Shown here: positions 1 to 8,612 of the stretch, in pieces
Numbering within the stretch: the first letter of the stretch is position 1
Layout of the letters: each line of letters begins with the position of its first letter
NCBI RefSeq assembly: GCF_029968035.1
Contig: NZ_JASCIQ010000022.1
Location: 79,049-143,048 of the forward strand
Length of the DNA stretch: 64,000 nt
Origin: Streptomyces cavernicola
Lineage (GTDB): Bacteria > Actinomycetota > Actinomycetes > Streptomycetales > Streptomycetaceae
Reading direction: 5' to 3'
Notes under the pieces: generated by a model
Told to the model about the DNA's origin: nothing
Seen by the model: only the letters and a program-made list of their open reading frames with translations
Databases searched by the model: none
Program-made: the position numbers and the translations under genes

Positions 1-1634
1 CGGTGGACGAGTTCATGATGCGCTGCCTCGACATCGTCATGGCGTTCCCCGGCATCGCCCTCGCGGCCGTCCTGATCGCGGTGTTCGGCGGCAGCATCCC
101 GGTCCTGATCGGCGCGATCGCGTTCCTCTACACCCCGCCGTTCGCCCGCGTCGTACGCGCCAACGTCATGGACCAGTACGGCGAGGACTACGTGACGGCG
201 GAACGCGTCATCGGCGCCCGCACCCCGCACATCGTCCTCAAGCACGTGGCCGTCAACTGCGCCGCGCCGATCCTGGTGTTCGCCACCGTGCAGGTCGCCG
301 AGGCCATCGTCTACGAGGCGTCGCTGTCGTTCATCGGCGCGGGCGTCTCGCCGCCCGACCCGTCCTGGGGCAGCGTCATCGCCGACGGCAAGAACATGGT
401 GCTCACCGGCGGCTGGTGGGCCACCGTCTTCCCGGGCCTCCTGATGCTCGTCACCGTGCTCGCCCTGAACGTCCTCTCCGAGGGAGTGTCGGACGCCTGG
501 GCGGCCCCGGCGGCCCGCGACGTACCGTCCCGACGCACCGCTGTGCGGGACAAGCTGGAGTCGTCCGAGCCCGGCACCGGCAAGGTCCTCGAACTCCCCG
601 GCCTCACCGAAGCCGCCGCCCGCCTCCGCTCCCGCGCCCGCCCGCTCCCCGCCGGACCCCCGGTCCTCGAAGTCAGAGACCTGGCGATCGGCTTCGACGC
701 CCGGCACGGCGGTACGGACATCGTCGACGGCATCAGCTTCGACGTACGCCCCGGGGAGGTCCTCGGTCTGGTCGGCGAGTCCGGCTGCGGCAAGTCCCTC
801 ACCGCGCTCACCGTGATGGGGCTGCAGCCGAAGGGGGCGCGGGTACGGGGCCAAGTGACGTTCGACGGCCAGCAGTTGACCGGCCTGCCGCCCCGCTCCC
901 GCCGCCGCCTGCTCGGCCACGACATGGCGATGGTCTACCAGGACGCGCTGTCCTCCCTGAACCCCTCGATGACGATCCGCGCCCAGCTGAAGCAGGTGGT
1001 ACGGCGGGGCGGGGCCCGGTCCGCCGTCGAACTCCTCGAACTCGTCGGCCTCGACCCGGACCGCACCCTGCGCAGCTACCCGCACGAACTCTCCGGCGGC
1101 CAGCGCCAGCGCGTCCTGATCGCCATGGCCCTCTCCCGCAACCCCAAGCTGATCGTCGCCGACGAACCGACGACGGCCCTGGACGTGACGGTCCAGGCCC
1201 AGGTCATCGAACTCCTCCTGCGGCTCCGCGCCGAGCTGGGCTTCGCCCTGATCCTGGTCTCGCACGACCTGGCGCTCGTCGCGGACGTCACGGACCGGGT
1301 GGTGGTGATGTACGGCGGCCAGATCGTGGAGACCGGCGTCACCGCCGACCTGGTGGCGGCCCCCGCCCACCACTACACGCGCGGCCTGCTCGGGTCCGTC
1401 CTCTCCCTGGAGTCCGCGGCGCAGCGGCTCACGCAGATCAGGGGCGTGGTGCCGTCGCCGGCGGACTTCCCCGCGGGGTGCAGGTTCGCGGACCGGTGCC
1501 CGTTGGCGGCGCCTGTCTGCCGTACGACGGCTCCGGCACTCGCGGGGTCCCCCCGCACCCACTCGGTGGCCTGCCACCACCCGGCGATCGCGCTGCGCGC
1601 GCCGGAGCAGCGGGGGAACGAGGCGGTGCGGTGA
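1..1634 (+). CDS. Peptide-type ABC transporter permease fused to ATP-binding protein (5' end outside window)
   Basis: Importer subunit combining an inner-membrane permease (DppC/OppC type) and an ATPase (DppD/OppD type) in one chain. The first ~165 visible residues are hydrophobic and carry the EAA-type loop (ERVIGARTPHI) that contacts the ATPase. A ~50-residue linker follows, then the ATPase: Walker A GESGCGKS near visible residue 258, signature LSGGQRQRV, Walker B LIVADEPTTALD, and the Cys-containing oligopeptide C-terminal domain (CRFADRCPL). The N-terminal part of the permease lies before base 1, so the true start is not visible. It is followed on the same strand by the partner ATPase and an aldolase of the DapA/NanA family and faces a sialidase gene, which suggests uptake of sialic acid or a sialylated breakdown product rather than peptides. 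The substrate is inferred; the fusion is seen directly. Confidence 0.9.
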   Translation, partial: VDEFMMRCLDIVMAFPGIALAAVLIAVFGGSIPVLIGAIAFLYTPPFARVVRANVMDQYGEDYVTAERVIGARTPHIVLKHVAVNCAAPILVFATVQVAEAIVYEASLSFIGAGVSPPDPSWGSVIADGKNMVLTGGWWATVFPGLLMLVTVLALNVLSEGVSDAWAAPAARDVPSRRTAVRDKLESSEPGTGKVLELPGLTEAAARLRSRARPLPAGPPVLEVRDLAIGFDARHGGTDIVDGISFDVRPGEVLGLVGESGCGKSLTALTVMGLQPKGARVRGQVTFDGQQLTGLPPRSRRRLLGHDMAMVYQDALSSLNPSMTIRAQLKQVVRRGGARSAVELLELVGLDPDRTLRSYPHELSGGQRQRVLIAMALSRNPKLIVADEPTTALDVTVQAQVIELLLRLRAELGFALILVSHDLALVADVTDRVVVMYGGQIVETGVTADLVAAPAHHYTRGLLGSVLSLESAAQRLTQIRGVVPSPADFPAGCRFADRCPLAAPVCRTTAPALAGSPRTHSVACHHPAIALRAPEQRGNEAVR

Positions 1635-1656
1635 GCGACCGGCGTACGGCGTTTCT

Positions 1657-1830
1657 TCTCCCCTACCCGCCCCTTCCCGAAAGCCTGCGGCAGCTTCGGG
1701 GGCCAGCCCCCGGACCCCCGCTCCTCAAACGCCGGAGGGGCTGGATTTAGCGGGGTGGGGCGGGTTTTTAAGGGGCGCGGGGAACTGCGCGATTAGCCAC
1801 GACGGCGCAGCAGACGAACGACCGCCGACT
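1657..1830. repeat. Dispersed mosaic intergenic repeat, copy 1
   Basis: Non-coding gap between the transporter fusion and the second ATPase. It holds, in order, the CGCCCCTTCCCGAAAG block, a CAGCCCCCGGA-type hairpin block, the CTCAAACGCCGGAGGGGCTG block and the GGGGCGCGGGGAACTGCGCG block. The same blocks recur at 3.9, 16.8, 23.0, 25.6, 29.7, 35.8 and 44.8 kb. It is the only long copy here that lies inside an apparent operon. Confidence 0.75.
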
Positions 1831-1902
1831 GCAGCCACGCGGCGGCAGCCGCATATCAGGCACAGCCGGGAAGGGGCGGGGCTGGGGAATGAAAGGACGG
1901 AC

Positions 1903-2943
1903 ATGACGGACGCACTGGTCCAACTCAAGAACACCCACGTACACCACCGCACCCGCACCGGAGGACTCCTCTCCCGCGACCGCGTGCACGCCCTGACCGC
2001 CGCGGACCTGACCATCGCCCCCGGCGAGACAGTCGGCGTCGTGGGCGAGTCCGGCTGCGGCAAAAGCACCCTCGCCAAGGTCTTGGTCGGCGTGCAGCAA
2101 CCCACCACCGGCACCGTCGAGTTCGGCGGCAGGAACCTCTGGACGATGCCCCCCGCCGAGCGCCGCGCAGCGGTCGGCACCGGCGCCGGCATGATCTTCC
2201 AGGACCCGTCGACCGCCCTGAACCGCCGCCTCACCGTACGCCGCATCCTGCGCGACCCCCTCGACGTCCACCGCCGCGGCACACCGGCCGAACGCGAGGA
2301 CCGCGTACGGGAGTTGATGTCCCTGGTCGGCCTGCCCGAGGTGCTCGCCGAGGGACTGCCGGGCCAGCTCTCCGGCGGCCAGCGCCAACGCGTCGCGATC
2401 GCCCGCGCCCTCGCCCTGAACCCCCGCCTCGTCGTCGCCGACGAACCGACCAGCGCCCTGGACGTCTCGGTCCGCGCCCAGATCCTCAACCTCCTCCTCG
2501 ACCTGAAGGAACGCCTCGGCCTCGCCCTGGTCTTCGTGTCGCACGACATCCAGACGGTGCGGCGGATGAGTGACCGCGTCATCACCATGTACCTGGGCCG
2601 GATCGTCGAGGAGTCCCCCGCCGACGAGGTCCTCACCCGCTCCCGCCACCCGTACACCCGCGCCCTGTTCTCGGCGACGCCCGGCCTGCTCGACCCGATC
2701 GACCCGATCCCGCTCGTCGGGCCGGTGCCGTCCGCGACCCGGCCGCCCAGCGGCTGCCCGTTCCGCACCCGCTGCTGGAAGGCGGACGTGGAGTGCGCGG
2801 CGCGCATGCCGGACTTCGAGCAGTCCGGGCCCACCGCGGGCCGCGGCCACCGCTTCCGCTGCCACCACCCCGTGGACGACGGCCAGTCGAACCACGAACT
2901 CGTCGCCCAGGCCGCCGCCACGGCCGTGACCCTGGAGGGTTGA
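1903..2943 (+). CDS. Peptide-type ABC transporter second ATP-binding protein (DppF/OppF type)
   Basis: Cytoplasmic ATPase that pairs with the ATPase half of the preceding fusion to power import. All nucleotide-binding motifs are present: Walker A GESGCGKST near residue 48, signature LSGGQRQRV near 156, Walker B LVVADEPTSALD near 176, the switch His in VSHD, and the C-terminal oligopeptide/dipeptide domain with its Cys motif (CPFRTRCWKADVEC). The length of 346 residues is normal for the family. The ATG follows AAAGGA at good spacing. The stop overlaps the start of the aldolase gene (TGATG), so the two are probably translationally coupled and the aldolase acts on the imported substrate. No solute-binding protein is visible; it may lie upstream of the window. 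Confidence 0.92.
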   Translation: MTDALVQLKNTHVHHRTRTGGLLSRDRVHALTAADLTIAPGETVGVVGESGCGKSTLAKVLVGVQQPTTGTVEFGGRNLWTMPPAERRAAVGTGAGMIFQDPSTALNRRLTVRRILRDPLDVHRRGTPAEREDRVRELMSLVGLPEVLAEGLPGQLSGGQRQRVAIARALALNPRLVVADEPTSALDVSVRAQILNLLLDLKERLGLALVFVSHDIQTVRRMSDRVITMYLGRIVEESPADEVLTRSRHPYTRALFSATPGLLDPIDPIPLVGPVPSATRPPSGCPFRTRCWKADVECAARMPDFEQSGPTAGRGHRFRCHHPVDDGQSNHELVAQAAATAVTLEG

Positions 2944-3878
2944 TGACTCTTCCGACCTCGCTGACCGGTGTCGTTCCCCCTGTCTGCACGCCTCTGACAC
3001 CGGATCACGAGGTGGACGTCGGCTCCCTCGTCCGGCTCGTGGACCACCTGGTGGACGCCGGCGTGCACGGCCTGTTCGTCCTCGGCTCGACCTCCGAGGC
3101 CGCGTACCTCCCGGACCGCCACCGCCGTACGGTCGTGGAGACGGTGACCGCCCACGTGGCCGGTCAACTCCCGGTCCTCGCCGGGGCGATCGACATGACG
3201 ACGCCGCGCGTACGGGACCACGTGGCGGCCGTGACGGCGGCCGGCGCGGACGCGGTGGTCGTCACGGCGCCCTTCTACACACGCACGCACCCGGCGGAGA
3301 TCGCCACGCACTTCCGCGCGCTCGCCGCCGCCTCCCCCGTCCCGGTCTTCGCGTACGACCTGCCGGTCTCGGTGCACACGAAACTCCCCGGAGACCTTCT
3401 CCTGGACCTGGCCGCCGAGGGCGTCCTCGCCGGGGTCAAGGACTCCAGCGGCGACGAGGGCGGCTTCCGCGAACTGCTCCTGGGCGCCCGCGCCCGCCCG
3501 GACGTGACGGGCTTCAGCCTGCTCACGGGCGCCGAGCTGACCGTCGACTCGGCCCTGGCGATGGGCGCGGACGGAGTCGTCCCCGGCCTCGGCAATGTGG
3601 ACCCGGACGGGTACGTACGCCTGTACGCGGCCTGCCGCGCCGGGGACTGGGAGGGGGCCCGCGCCGAACAGGAGCGCCTGTGCGCCCTGTTCAGGATGAC
3701 CGGCGCGGGCGACCCCGCGCGGATGGGCGGCTCGTCCTCGGCGCTCGGCGCGTTCAAGGCGGCACTGCACCTGCGGGGCGTCATCGCCTGCCCGACCACG
3801 GCGGAGCCGCAGGTGCAGTTGTCCCCGGAGGAGGTGGGCGTCGTCGGCAAGCGCTTGGCTGCGGCGGGCCTGCTGTAG
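2943..3878 (+). CDS. DapA/NanA-family class I aldolase (candidate N-acetylneuraminate lyase)
   Basis: A 311-residue TIM-barrel aldolase of the dihydrodipicolinate synthase/N-acetylneuraminate lyase family. Visible hallmarks are the carboxylate-binding GSTSE loop (residues 48-52), the proton-relay Tyr in FAYDLP (Tyr138) and the Schiff-base Lys in GVKDSSGD (Lys166). A housekeeping DapA would not be expected in a transporter operon beside a sialidase. Cleavage of imported sialic acid to N-acetylmannosamine and pyruvate is therefore the best guess, although other 2-keto-3-deoxy sugar aldolases cannot be excluded. The start is the ATG overlapping the previous stop. An upstream in-frame extension exists, but it reads through the end of the ATPase gene and lacks family similarity. 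Confidence 0.85.
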   Translation: MTLPTSLTGVVPPVCTPLTPDHEVDVGSLVRLVDHLVDAGVHGLFVLGSTSEAAYLPDRHRRTVVETVTAHVAGQLPVLAGAIDMTTPRVRDHVAAVTAAGADAVVVTAPFYTRTHPAEIATHFRALAAASPVPVFAYDLPVSVHTKLPGDLLLDLAAEGVLAGVKDSSGDEGGFRELLLGARARPDVTGFSLLTGAELTVDSALAMGADGVVPGLGNVDPDGYVRLYAACRAGDWEGARAEQERLCALFRMTGAGDPARMGGSSSALGAFKAALHLRGVIACPTTAEPQVQLSPEEVGVVGKRLAAAGLL

Positions 3879-3895
3879 AGCCGCTTTCTCCCCGC

Positions 3896-4036
3896 CCCGC
3901 CCCTTCCCGAAAGCCTGCGGCGCTTCGGGGGCCAGCCCCCGGACCCCCGCTCCTCAATCGCCGGAGGGGCTCAATTTGAGCCCCTCCGGCGATTGAGGAG
4001 GCCCGTCCGGCAGGACTTTCGGGAAGGGGCGGGTAG
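3896..4036. repeat. Dispersed mosaic intergenic repeat, copy 2 (inverted pair)
   Basis: Two copies of the repeat face each other between the convergent aldolase and sialidase genes. The outer arms are the CGCCCCTTCCCGAAAG block on the left and its reverse complement on the right. The inner arms form the 51-bp palindrome listed separately. Confidence 0.8.
3950..4000. terminator. 51-bp near-perfect palindrome, bidirectional terminator candidate
   Basis: Two 25-base arms, 3950-3974 and 3976-4000, are exact reverse complements around a single T. The palindrome lies between the 3' ends of two convergent genes, so it would form a very stable hairpin in both transcripts. It is built from two inverted copies of the CTCAATCGCCGGAGGGGCT block of the dispersed repeat. 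No clear U-run follows, as is common for actinobacterial terminators. Confidence 0.8.
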
Positions 4037-4044
4037 GGGAAAAA

Positions 4045-5247
4045 TCAACCCCCGAGCTCCGCCACCGAGTACCGCCGGAACTCCACCCGCTCATACGTCC
4101 CCGCATCCCCCGTCTCGTACAGCAACCCCACCCTCCCCCCATCCACCCGCACCAGATCCGAGTAAGCCGCCCGAAGCTCGGAGACGGTCAGGACCTTCCG
4201 GAAGGTCCGCCCCGCGTCGTCGCTGCGCCACAGCGCCATCGCCTGCCGAGCGGTCGGCACGGAAGGACCGGAGAACAGCAACCCACCACGCTGCCCGGCG
4301 AGTTGAAGCACACTCGCCTGCACCACAGGCACATCGTTCAGCGTCGGCTGCACCTGGTACGGCCGGTCCAGGGACTCCCCACCGTCACTGGAAAAGGAAT
4401 CGAGCCGGTTCCCCACGCTCACCCCGTGCTGATCCCGGGCGTTGAAGTACAGCCTCCCGTCCGGGAGTTCGGCCGCGATCGACTCGTTCGCGTTGTCCAC
4501 GCCCTCGTACGCGTCGTCCACGAAGCCCAGCTGCCAGCTGCGGCCCCCGTCGTCGCTGTAGATCGCGTGCGCGCCGTAGTACTTGGGCTCCTGCCCGGTG
4601 TCGGCCGAGCCGGCGGGCGGCGCCGACGAGTGGTTGGACGGCACGACGAGCCGCCCCGCGTGCGGCCCGCGCGTCAGCGCGACGGCGTGCCCTGGGCCGG
4701 TCGCGTACCAGCGCCAGTGCGCGGGCTTCACGTCGGCCGTGATGTCCCTGGGCCGCGAGAAGGTCCGCCCGTCGTCCCCGCTGGTCTGCACGAACACCCG
4801 CCGGCTCTGCTCGGCGGTGGCCTCCCCGCGCATGATCTGCGCCTCGGTCACCTGCCCGCTGTTGTACGAGGTCAGCAGTACGACCCGCCCGGTCCGCGGG
4901 TCGACGACGGGCGCCGGGTTGCCCCGCGTGTCCCCTTCCCCGGCGGCGACCACGCTCAGCGGACCCCACGTACAGCCCCCGTCCGTGGACCGCTTCACGA
5001 CGACGTCGATGTTCCCGCTGTCCCCCGCGCCCCCGACCCGCCCCTCGGCGAAGGCGAGCAGGGTCCCGCCCGGGGTGCGCAGCGCGGCCGGGATCCGGAA
5101 CGTGTCGTACCCGTCCTCCCCGGCCCGGTACGGCACGGACACCTCGCACCCGCGCGCGGGCCCGGCGACAGCGGGAGCGTGCGCGCTGGCGGCGGCGGCG
5201 AAGGTGAGGACGAGAGCGAGCAGTCGACTGGTACGCAATCCGGCCAT
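4045..5247 (-). CDS. Secreted sialidase (exo-alpha-sialidase, BNR/Asp-box repeats)
   Basis: Extracellular six-bladed propeller glycosidase that releases terminal sialic acids. The first ~28 residues form a Sec signal peptide: a basic start, the hydrophobic LLALVLTFAAAA core and an Ala-rich cleavage region. The FRIP motif at about residue 50 supplies an arginine of the carboxylate-binding triad. Five Asp-box-like sequences follow (for example STDGGCTWG, YSDDGGRSW, SDDAGRTF), and LYETG near the C-terminus fits the catalytic Tyr/Glu pair. A GTG two codons upstream is possible, but the ATG at 5247 has GGGAG five bases ahead. Its convergent partner operon encodes a transporter and a NanA-like aldolase, completing a release-import-cleavage route. 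Confidence 0.93.
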   Translation of the reverse strand: MAGLRTSRLLALVLTFAAAASAHAPAVAGPARGCEVSVPYRAGEDGYDTFRIPAALRTPGGTLLAFAEGRVGGAGDSGNIDVVVKRSTDGGCTWGPLSVVAAGEGDTRGNPAPVVDPRTGRVVLLTSYNSGQVTEAQIMRGEATAEQSRRVFVQTSGDDGRTFSRPRDITADVKPAHWRWYATGPGHAVALTRGPHAGRLVVPSNHSSAPPAGSADTGQEPKYYGAHAIYSDDGGRSWQLGFVDDAYEGVDNANESIAAELPDGRLYFNARDQHGVSVGNRLDSFSSDGGESLDRPYQVQPTLNDVPVVQASVLQLAGQRGGLLFSGPSVPTARQAMALWRSDDAGRTFRKVLTVSELRAAYSDLVRVDGGRVGLLYETGDAGTYERVEFRRYSVAELGG

Positions 5248-5343
5248 GAGCACTCCCTGCGCGCGTAACGGACGTAGAACGTAGGATGTCTCACCGTCCG
5301 GTGACGGTACTGGGCTGCGCGGGCCGGGGCAATACCCCTGCGG

Positions 5344-8300
5344 CTAGCGGGAGTTGGCGGCCTCGACGCCGGGGGCGGGGAGGTCGTAGAGGCGGGTGAT
5401 GCCGTCGGCGGTCACGGCGAGGCGGCGGCCGCTCTCGTCGAGGGCGAGGGTGTCGACGGCCGAGGGCACGGTGACCTGCTCGCCGGTCGCCCGGCAGCGC
5501 GCGTCAAGGGTTCTGACGTTGCCGCCCCTGGCGGTGGCGAACTGGGTGCCGTCGGCGTTCATGGCCCAGGGCCTCACTCCCTCCGCCGTGCACACCAGCC
5601 GCTTTTTCCGCACGTCGAGCACCGACAGCTCGCCCGTGTCGTCGAGCATGACGAGGAGGGTGCCGTCGTCGCTCAGGCCCCACCACCACCCGTAGGTGCT
5701 CGGCCAGTCTTCGGGGATCCCCCTCGTGTTCCCGGTGCGCCCGTCCACCACGACCATGCCGGCGATCATGTACCTGCCGCCGGCGCCCAAGAGCACGCCC
5801 CCAGGACCGAAGCGGGTACCCCTCTCCAGCTTCCGGACCGGTTCCTGGAAGGAGGAGTCCGGGCGCGGCTTCCCCTTCCAGGGCACCACGAACGATTCGC
5901 GGCCCATCTCGCCCGCCGATCGCACGATGCCGACGAGCAGCGCGGCATCCCGCCGCGCCACCAGCTGGACATCGGAGGACATCGAGTCCACGCCCGGGAG
6001 GCGGGCACTCCAGGTCTCCGCTCCCGTAAGGGTGTCCCAGCTCCGCAACGTGCCGTTCCTCAGGGTCAGGAGCGTGTGGTGCTCGGGCGGACTGAAGACC
6101 ATGGCGTCGACATCGCCCGTGGCCATCGCGGCGTGCGAGGTGTCCGGCGGCAACGTCGCGCGTACGAGGAGAAAACAGACCAGCAGCACCGCGGCGGCGA
6201 GAGCGGCACGGGTGCGGCGGCGCCGCGTCACCTCCGCGCGGGGCCGCGGAGTCCGGTCCTCGGCCAACTTCCGGTTGGCGAGCCGCTCCTGCAGCCGGAC
6301 ATGGCGGAACTGGTAGGCGCCCGCGGACTGGCGGAGCAGCTGCCGGTCCCGCGCCTCGACGAGGAATCCGCTGAGCCGCCACGGCAGTTGGCCGCGTACG
6401 GCGAGCACCGCATGGACCAGCCGGAACCGCAGCCAGGCCCGGGTCACGAGCACGAGGACGGTGCAGACCAGCGCGGGCAGCAGGGTCGTCGCCAAGGCCA
6501 GGGGTGCTTCCTCGAAGACGTTGGTGCCGTCAGCGGCCCTGGCGAGCAGGTCGAGCGGCGGAGGCTCGTGCTCCCAGCCCGTGAGCGCGGCGAACAGCAC
6601 CTCCCCGCCGGTCCGCCCGAGGATCAGCAGCGGAACGGCCGTCACCCCGAGAACGACCCCGAAGACCAGGGCTCCGACCAGGGACGCCGTACGGTCCCGC
6701 CGCAGTAGATCGAGGGGTCCGGAGCCGCTGGACACCTCGGTGGAGGCGGCGATCCAGAAGTGCACGGCGAACGCCAGGCTGATCGCGGCGGCGATCCCCG
6801 CAGCGCTCGCGAGGTTCCCGACGTACAGGTAGGCAGCATTGGTGTCCCACGAGTCGGTGAGGGTGGTGACCACGAGGGAAGAGCCGAGGACCGTCATCGC
6901 CAGGATGCCGGTGAGCGTGACACCCGTACGAACTCCCTGGCGCAGCCGGTCGAGGGAGCCGCGCAGGGCGAAGGAGAGCGCGCTCGGTGCCCGGTCCGGT
7001 ACCGCGTACCAGGTCAGCATCGTCAGAACCGCGGCAACGACGCCCAGTAGCACCGCCAAGTCCAGTGGGCTCCCGTCGTCCTCGTCCACGAGCGGCAAGG
7101 TCAGCGAGACGCCGATCATGCCGAGCACCCCCACCACCAGCCCCACGATGATCCCCGCCCAGCTGGACAGCAGCCGTCGGCTCATCTGCCACCACGACAG
7201 GTCCCGCTCCCCGTGCTGGTGCAGATACGTCGCCAGGAACGTCAGATACCGCTCGGCCTCCTCGGCCCGCCCCCACCACTCCCCCCGCTCGCCCGCCGCG
7301 GGCCCAGCCGCATACGCAGCAGTGACGACGTGATCGACCAGGTGATCCTCGACCGCGTGCGGGCTGTCCAGGTCGAGGAGTTCGGCGGGCCCGGCCGTCC
7401 GGTGCAGGTAGACCGTGCGGGCCAGGGACAGGGCCAACGGGGTCGAGAGGGCCACGGCGGCCGGGCTGCCGGGGCGGTCGCGCAGCGCGTCATGGACGGG
7501 CTGCCAGTCGACGCCCTCCGGCCAGCTCACCTCGTCCAGATACGCGATGGCGTCCGCCGCGGCCACCGGCGCGACCTCGACGACGGGGGCGCGCCGCAGC
7601 ACGGGCGAGCCGCCCTCGATGACGTCCTGGTACTCGGCGGACCGGCAGGTCAGGACCACGCCGAGGCCGTCCCCGAGGGCCGAGTTGAGGGCGCGGACCG
7701 CGCTGCGGCGACTGGCCTCGGGCATCTCGTCGAGCCCGTCGAGCACGGGCAGCAGCATCCGTTCGTCGAGGAGCCGCCGGGGCAGCTCCGGCTGACCGCC
7801 GTAGTAGGCGGTGGCCAGCGTGCGTACCGCCCAGTCGTTGAAGGACTCGCTGACCGGGTCCCAGGTGGAGACGGGCAGCAGGACCGGTACGGGCTGCCGC
7901 TGTTCACGGCTGCCGGCGAGCAGGCCGAGGGTGAGCATCACGGCGAGGACCGTCTTGCCCGCGCCGGGCTCGCCGAGGACGACCAGGCGGCCGCTGGGGA
8001 TCCCCCGGTAGCCGTCGGCCAGCCGGGCCGCCGCGTCGTCGAAGGACCCGTCGAGCCGCCCGTCGAGGGCGAGCCGCAGCACCCGCCCGCCGACCTGCGG
8101 ACCGGCAAGGGCCTCCGGCGCCTCGGCGACCGGGCGGGCGGTGGCGGCCCAACTCAGCGGAATCACCCGGGGGCTGCGCAACTCCCGCGCCCGCACCTCT
8201 TCCCGCCACTGCGCACGCACGGTGGCGGCCAGGTCGTCCGCGAGGGCCTCGGGGTCGCGGGGTTCGGGTTGCGGCGGCAGCAACTGGGCCAGCGACACGG

Positions 8301-8472
8301 CCAGGGCGACGAGGGCCGTCAACAGGCCTGCCAGGCCGACGAGTTGGTCGAACGCCTGGTCCCCGTCGAGCCGCAGCAGCCACCAGGCGAGGGCCAGCGA
8401 GGCCAGGCTCAGCAGGCCGAAGAGGAGCAGGCGCGCCCGGCGCCGTCGAATGTGCTGCGGAAGTCGACTCAC
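5344..8472 (-). CDS. NACHT-domain NTPase with membrane segments and C-terminal beta-propeller-like region
   Basis: A 1042-residue signal-transduction-type NTPase. Two hydrophobic stretches lie near residues 14-32 and 43-62. A NACHT module follows, with Walker A GEPGAGKT (167-174) and Walker B LPVLDGLDEMP (242-251, acidic pair plus small residue as in NACHT). The middle (about 435-720) has several further hydrophobic segments. A basic stretch and one more membrane span (about 760-780) precede a C-terminal region with repeated strands such as LRSWDTLTGAETWSA that resembles WD40/quinoprotein blades. Some bacterial NACHT proteins act in antiphage defence, so this is a candidate sensor-effector, but no effector enzyme or defence partner is visible nearby. 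The function is unassigned. Confidence 0.8.
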   Translation of the reverse strand: MSRLPQHIRRRRARLLLFGLLSLASLALAWWLLRLDGDQAFDQLVGLAGLLTALVALAVSLAQLLPPQPEPRDPEALADDLAATVRAQWREEVRARELRSPRVIPLSWAATARPVAEAPEALAGPQVGGRVLRLALDGRLDGSFDDAAARLADGYRGIPSGRLVVLGEPGAGKTVLAVMLTLGLLAGSREQRQPVPVLLPVSTWDPVSESFNDWAVRTLATAYYGGQPELPRRLLDERMLLPVLDGLDEMPEASRRSAVRALNSALGDGLGVVLTCRSAEYQDVIEGGSPVLRRAPVVEVAPVAAADAIAYLDEVSWPEGVDWQPVHDALRDRPGSPAAVALSTPLALSLARTVYLHRTAGPAELLDLDSPHAVEDHLVDHVVTAAYAAGPAAGERGEWWGRAEEAERYLTFLATYLHQHGERDLSWWQMSRRLLSSWAGIIVGLVVGVLGMIGVSLTLPLVDEDDGSPLDLAVLLGVVAAVLTMLTWYAVPDRAPSALSFALRGSLDRLRQGVRTGVTLTGILAMTVLGSSLVVTTLTDSWDTNAAYLYVGNLASAAGIAAAISLAFAVHFWIAASTEVSSGSGPLDLLRRDRTASLVGALVFGVVLGVTAVPLLILGRTGGEVLFAALTGWEHEPPPLDLLARAADGTNVFEEAPLALATTLLPALVCTVLVLVTRAWLRFRLVHAVLAVRGQLPWRLSGFLVEARDRQLLRQSAGAYQFRHVRLQERLANRKLAEDRTPRPRAEVTRRRRTRAALAAAVLLVCFLLVRATLPPDTSHAAMATGDVDAMVFSPPEHHTLLTLRNGTLRSWDTLTGAETWSARLPGVDSMSSDVQLVARRDAALLVGIVRSAGEMGRESFVVPWKGKPRPDSSFQEPVRKLERGTRFGPGGVLLGAGGRYMIAGMVVVDGRTGNTRGIPEDWPSTYGWWWGLSDDGTLLVMLDDTGELSVLDVRKKRLVCTAEGVRPWAMNADGTQFATARGGNVRTLDARCRATGEQVTVPSAVDTLALDESGRRLAVTADGITRLYDLPAPGVEAANSR

Positions 8473-8560
8473 GGGATCAAGGTTGCCGTGCCACCACCCC
8501 GCCGACAGGAGGTTTTCACGCCCTTCACCGAGTCGGTATGCCGCAGCCCTACCGCCGCCG

Positions 8561-8612
8561 TACTACGAAGCCGCACTACGAAGCCGTACTACGAAGCCGT
8601 ACTACGAAGCCG
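8561..8612. repeat. 13-bp tandem repeat x4 across the TerB stop codon
   Basis: Four consecutive 13-base units TACTACGAAGCCG occupy 8561-8612; the second begins with C. A partial fifth starts at 8613. The stop codon of the minus-strand TerB-family gene (8602-8604) lies inside the last full unit, so the array extends from the gene's 3' end into the spacer before the NACHT gene. Confidence 0.95.

Noticed and set aside
4045..5247. Sialidase as a lipoprotein
   Set aside because: The cysteine after the signal region (RGCEV) is not in a lipobox context.
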